Of a stretch of DNA of 5,102 nt, positions 4,799 through 5,102 are shown one piece after another. The position numbers were made by a program, and so were the translations under genes. The stretch spans positions 1 through 5,102 of the forward strand of contig CAZBYL010000088.1 in the NCBI GenBank assembly GCA_964496275.1. Reading direction: 5' to 3'. Within the stretch, counting starts at the first letter, position 1; each line of letters begins with the position of its first letter. The notes below the pieces were generated by a model. It had not been told where the DNA came from and ran no database searches. It was given only the letters and a program-made list of their open reading frames with translations. Origin of the DNA: CAZBYL01 sp964496275 (GTDB lineage: Bacteria; Synergistota; Synergistia; Synergistales; Synergistaceae).

Positions 4799-5065
4799 AT
4801 GAGTATAAGAATTGCACTGATTGGAAATCCGAACTGCGGTAAGACGACGATGTACAACGCTCTGACAGGAAGCACGCAGTATGTCGGGAACTGGCCCGGA
4901 GTTACTGTGGAGAAAAAGGAAGGGGTAATTAAGGGGACAAACGGAAATATTCTCGTTGACCTGCCCGGCATATATTCGCTGTCGCCCTATACGCTTGAGG
5001 AGCGTATAACACGGGATTATCTCACCGACGACAGTCCGGATGTAATAATAAATAGTCTCCGCTGA
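4799..5065 (+). CDS. feoB: FeoB N-terminal GTPase domain, broken after codon 85
   Basis: FeoB is the inner-membrane Fe(II) transporter, with an N-terminal G-protein domain followed by a long membrane domain; full proteins are about 650-800 residues. Here residues 1-85 match well: G1 loop GNPNCGKTT (9-17), switch I with GNWPGVTVEKKEG (30-42), G3 DLPG (54-57), then YSLSPYTLEERITRDYL and PDVIIN (80-85). The family continues PDVIIN with (I/V)VD.(T/S)NLERNLYL and later the G4 NxxD motif. In this window it reads SLR and stops at 5063-5065. No frame after 5053 restores the family sequence, so this is not a simple one-base frameshift. It could be a gene interrupted by an inserted element or intron, a true truncation, or an assembly join. 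The ATG at 4799 follows GGAGG (4787-4791) by seven bases. Confidence 0.85.
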   Translation: MSIRIALIGNPNCGKTTMYNALTGSTQYVGNWPGVTVEKKEGVIKGTNGNILVDLPGIYSLSPYTLEERITRDYLTDDSPDVIINSLR

Positions 5066-5102
5066 AAAACTAAAAATATCCAGTGAGAGCCTGCATAAAT
5101 CC
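5054..5102. other. Unrecognised sequence interrupting feoB
   Basis: These 49 bases do not continue feoB in any frame. They hold a stem-loop, CTCCGCTG (5057-5064) with CAGTGAGAG (5081-5089, one bulged A), around a 16-base A-rich loop. A hairpin near an insertion point would suit the end of an IS200/IS605-type element or a self-splicing intron, but too little is present to tell. The + strand frame from 5055 is open to the window end without a recognisable product. Confidence 0.4.

Noticed and set aside
5084..5102. GTGAG at 5084 as the 5' end of a group II intron
   Set aside because: Group II introns start with GTGYG. Here the match is partial, and feoB homology is already lost 30 bases earlier, so the junction does not fit.
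1..5102. CRISPR array or other defence system
   Set aside because: Only two copies of one repeat occur (128-279), separated by 23 bases, and no cas-like or toxin-antitoxin genes are present. The only defence-adjacent signal is the RhuM remnant.

Overview
This is a stretch of low- to mid-GC DNA that fits a Bacillota genome, most likely a gut-type member of the class Clostridia. The reasons are strong GGAGG-type ribosome binding sites before every main gene, two TTG starts, short intrinsic terminators, and a Feo system made of two small separate FeoA proteins plus FeoB. This assignment is an inference; the window holds no rRNA, tRNA or other taxonomic marker. All supported genes are on the + strand.

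Layout. Positions 1-563 show no convincing gene. They hold a tandem pair of ~65-base repeats whose hairpins have exchanged a base pair (128-279), a perfect 16-base palindrome (427-442) and a candidate promoter (499-526). A short Cys-rich ORF with a good ribosome binding site follows (564-710), then a 217-base leader containing three small hairpins. Next come a 487-residue fold-type II PLP enzyme of the cysteine synthase/TrpB-like class (928-2391) with its own terminator, a LysR-type regulator starting at TTG (2538-3452), and a PpnP-type nucleoside phosphorylase (3528-3851) with its own promoter and terminator. Between ppnP and the iron genes lies a decayed fragment of a RhuM-family gene (3992-4135) containing a 27-base near-perfect palindrome. 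The last part is a ferrous-iron uptake cluster: feoA (4227-4436), a second feoA (4469-4690), a terminator, then feoB (4799 onward).

How the genes work together. The PLP enzyme and the LysR regulator look like an enzyme/regulator pair; the substrate cannot be named from sequence. The Feo genes form the Fe(II) importer. The feoA pair and feoB each carry the same 20-base element, CGGTTAGC-N4-GCTAACTA (18 of 20 bases identical), just upstream of the ribosome binding site. That suggests both transcripts answer to one regulator, presumably metal-responsive.

Two signs of gene decay or insertion stand out. The RhuM fragment has lost its middle and its C-terminus. feoB stops matching its family at codon 85, in the middle of the GTPase domain, and meets a stop at 5063-5065; the last 49 bases are not recognisable as feoB. 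Either a mobile element or intron begins there, or the assembly breaks or is chimeric at a repeat.
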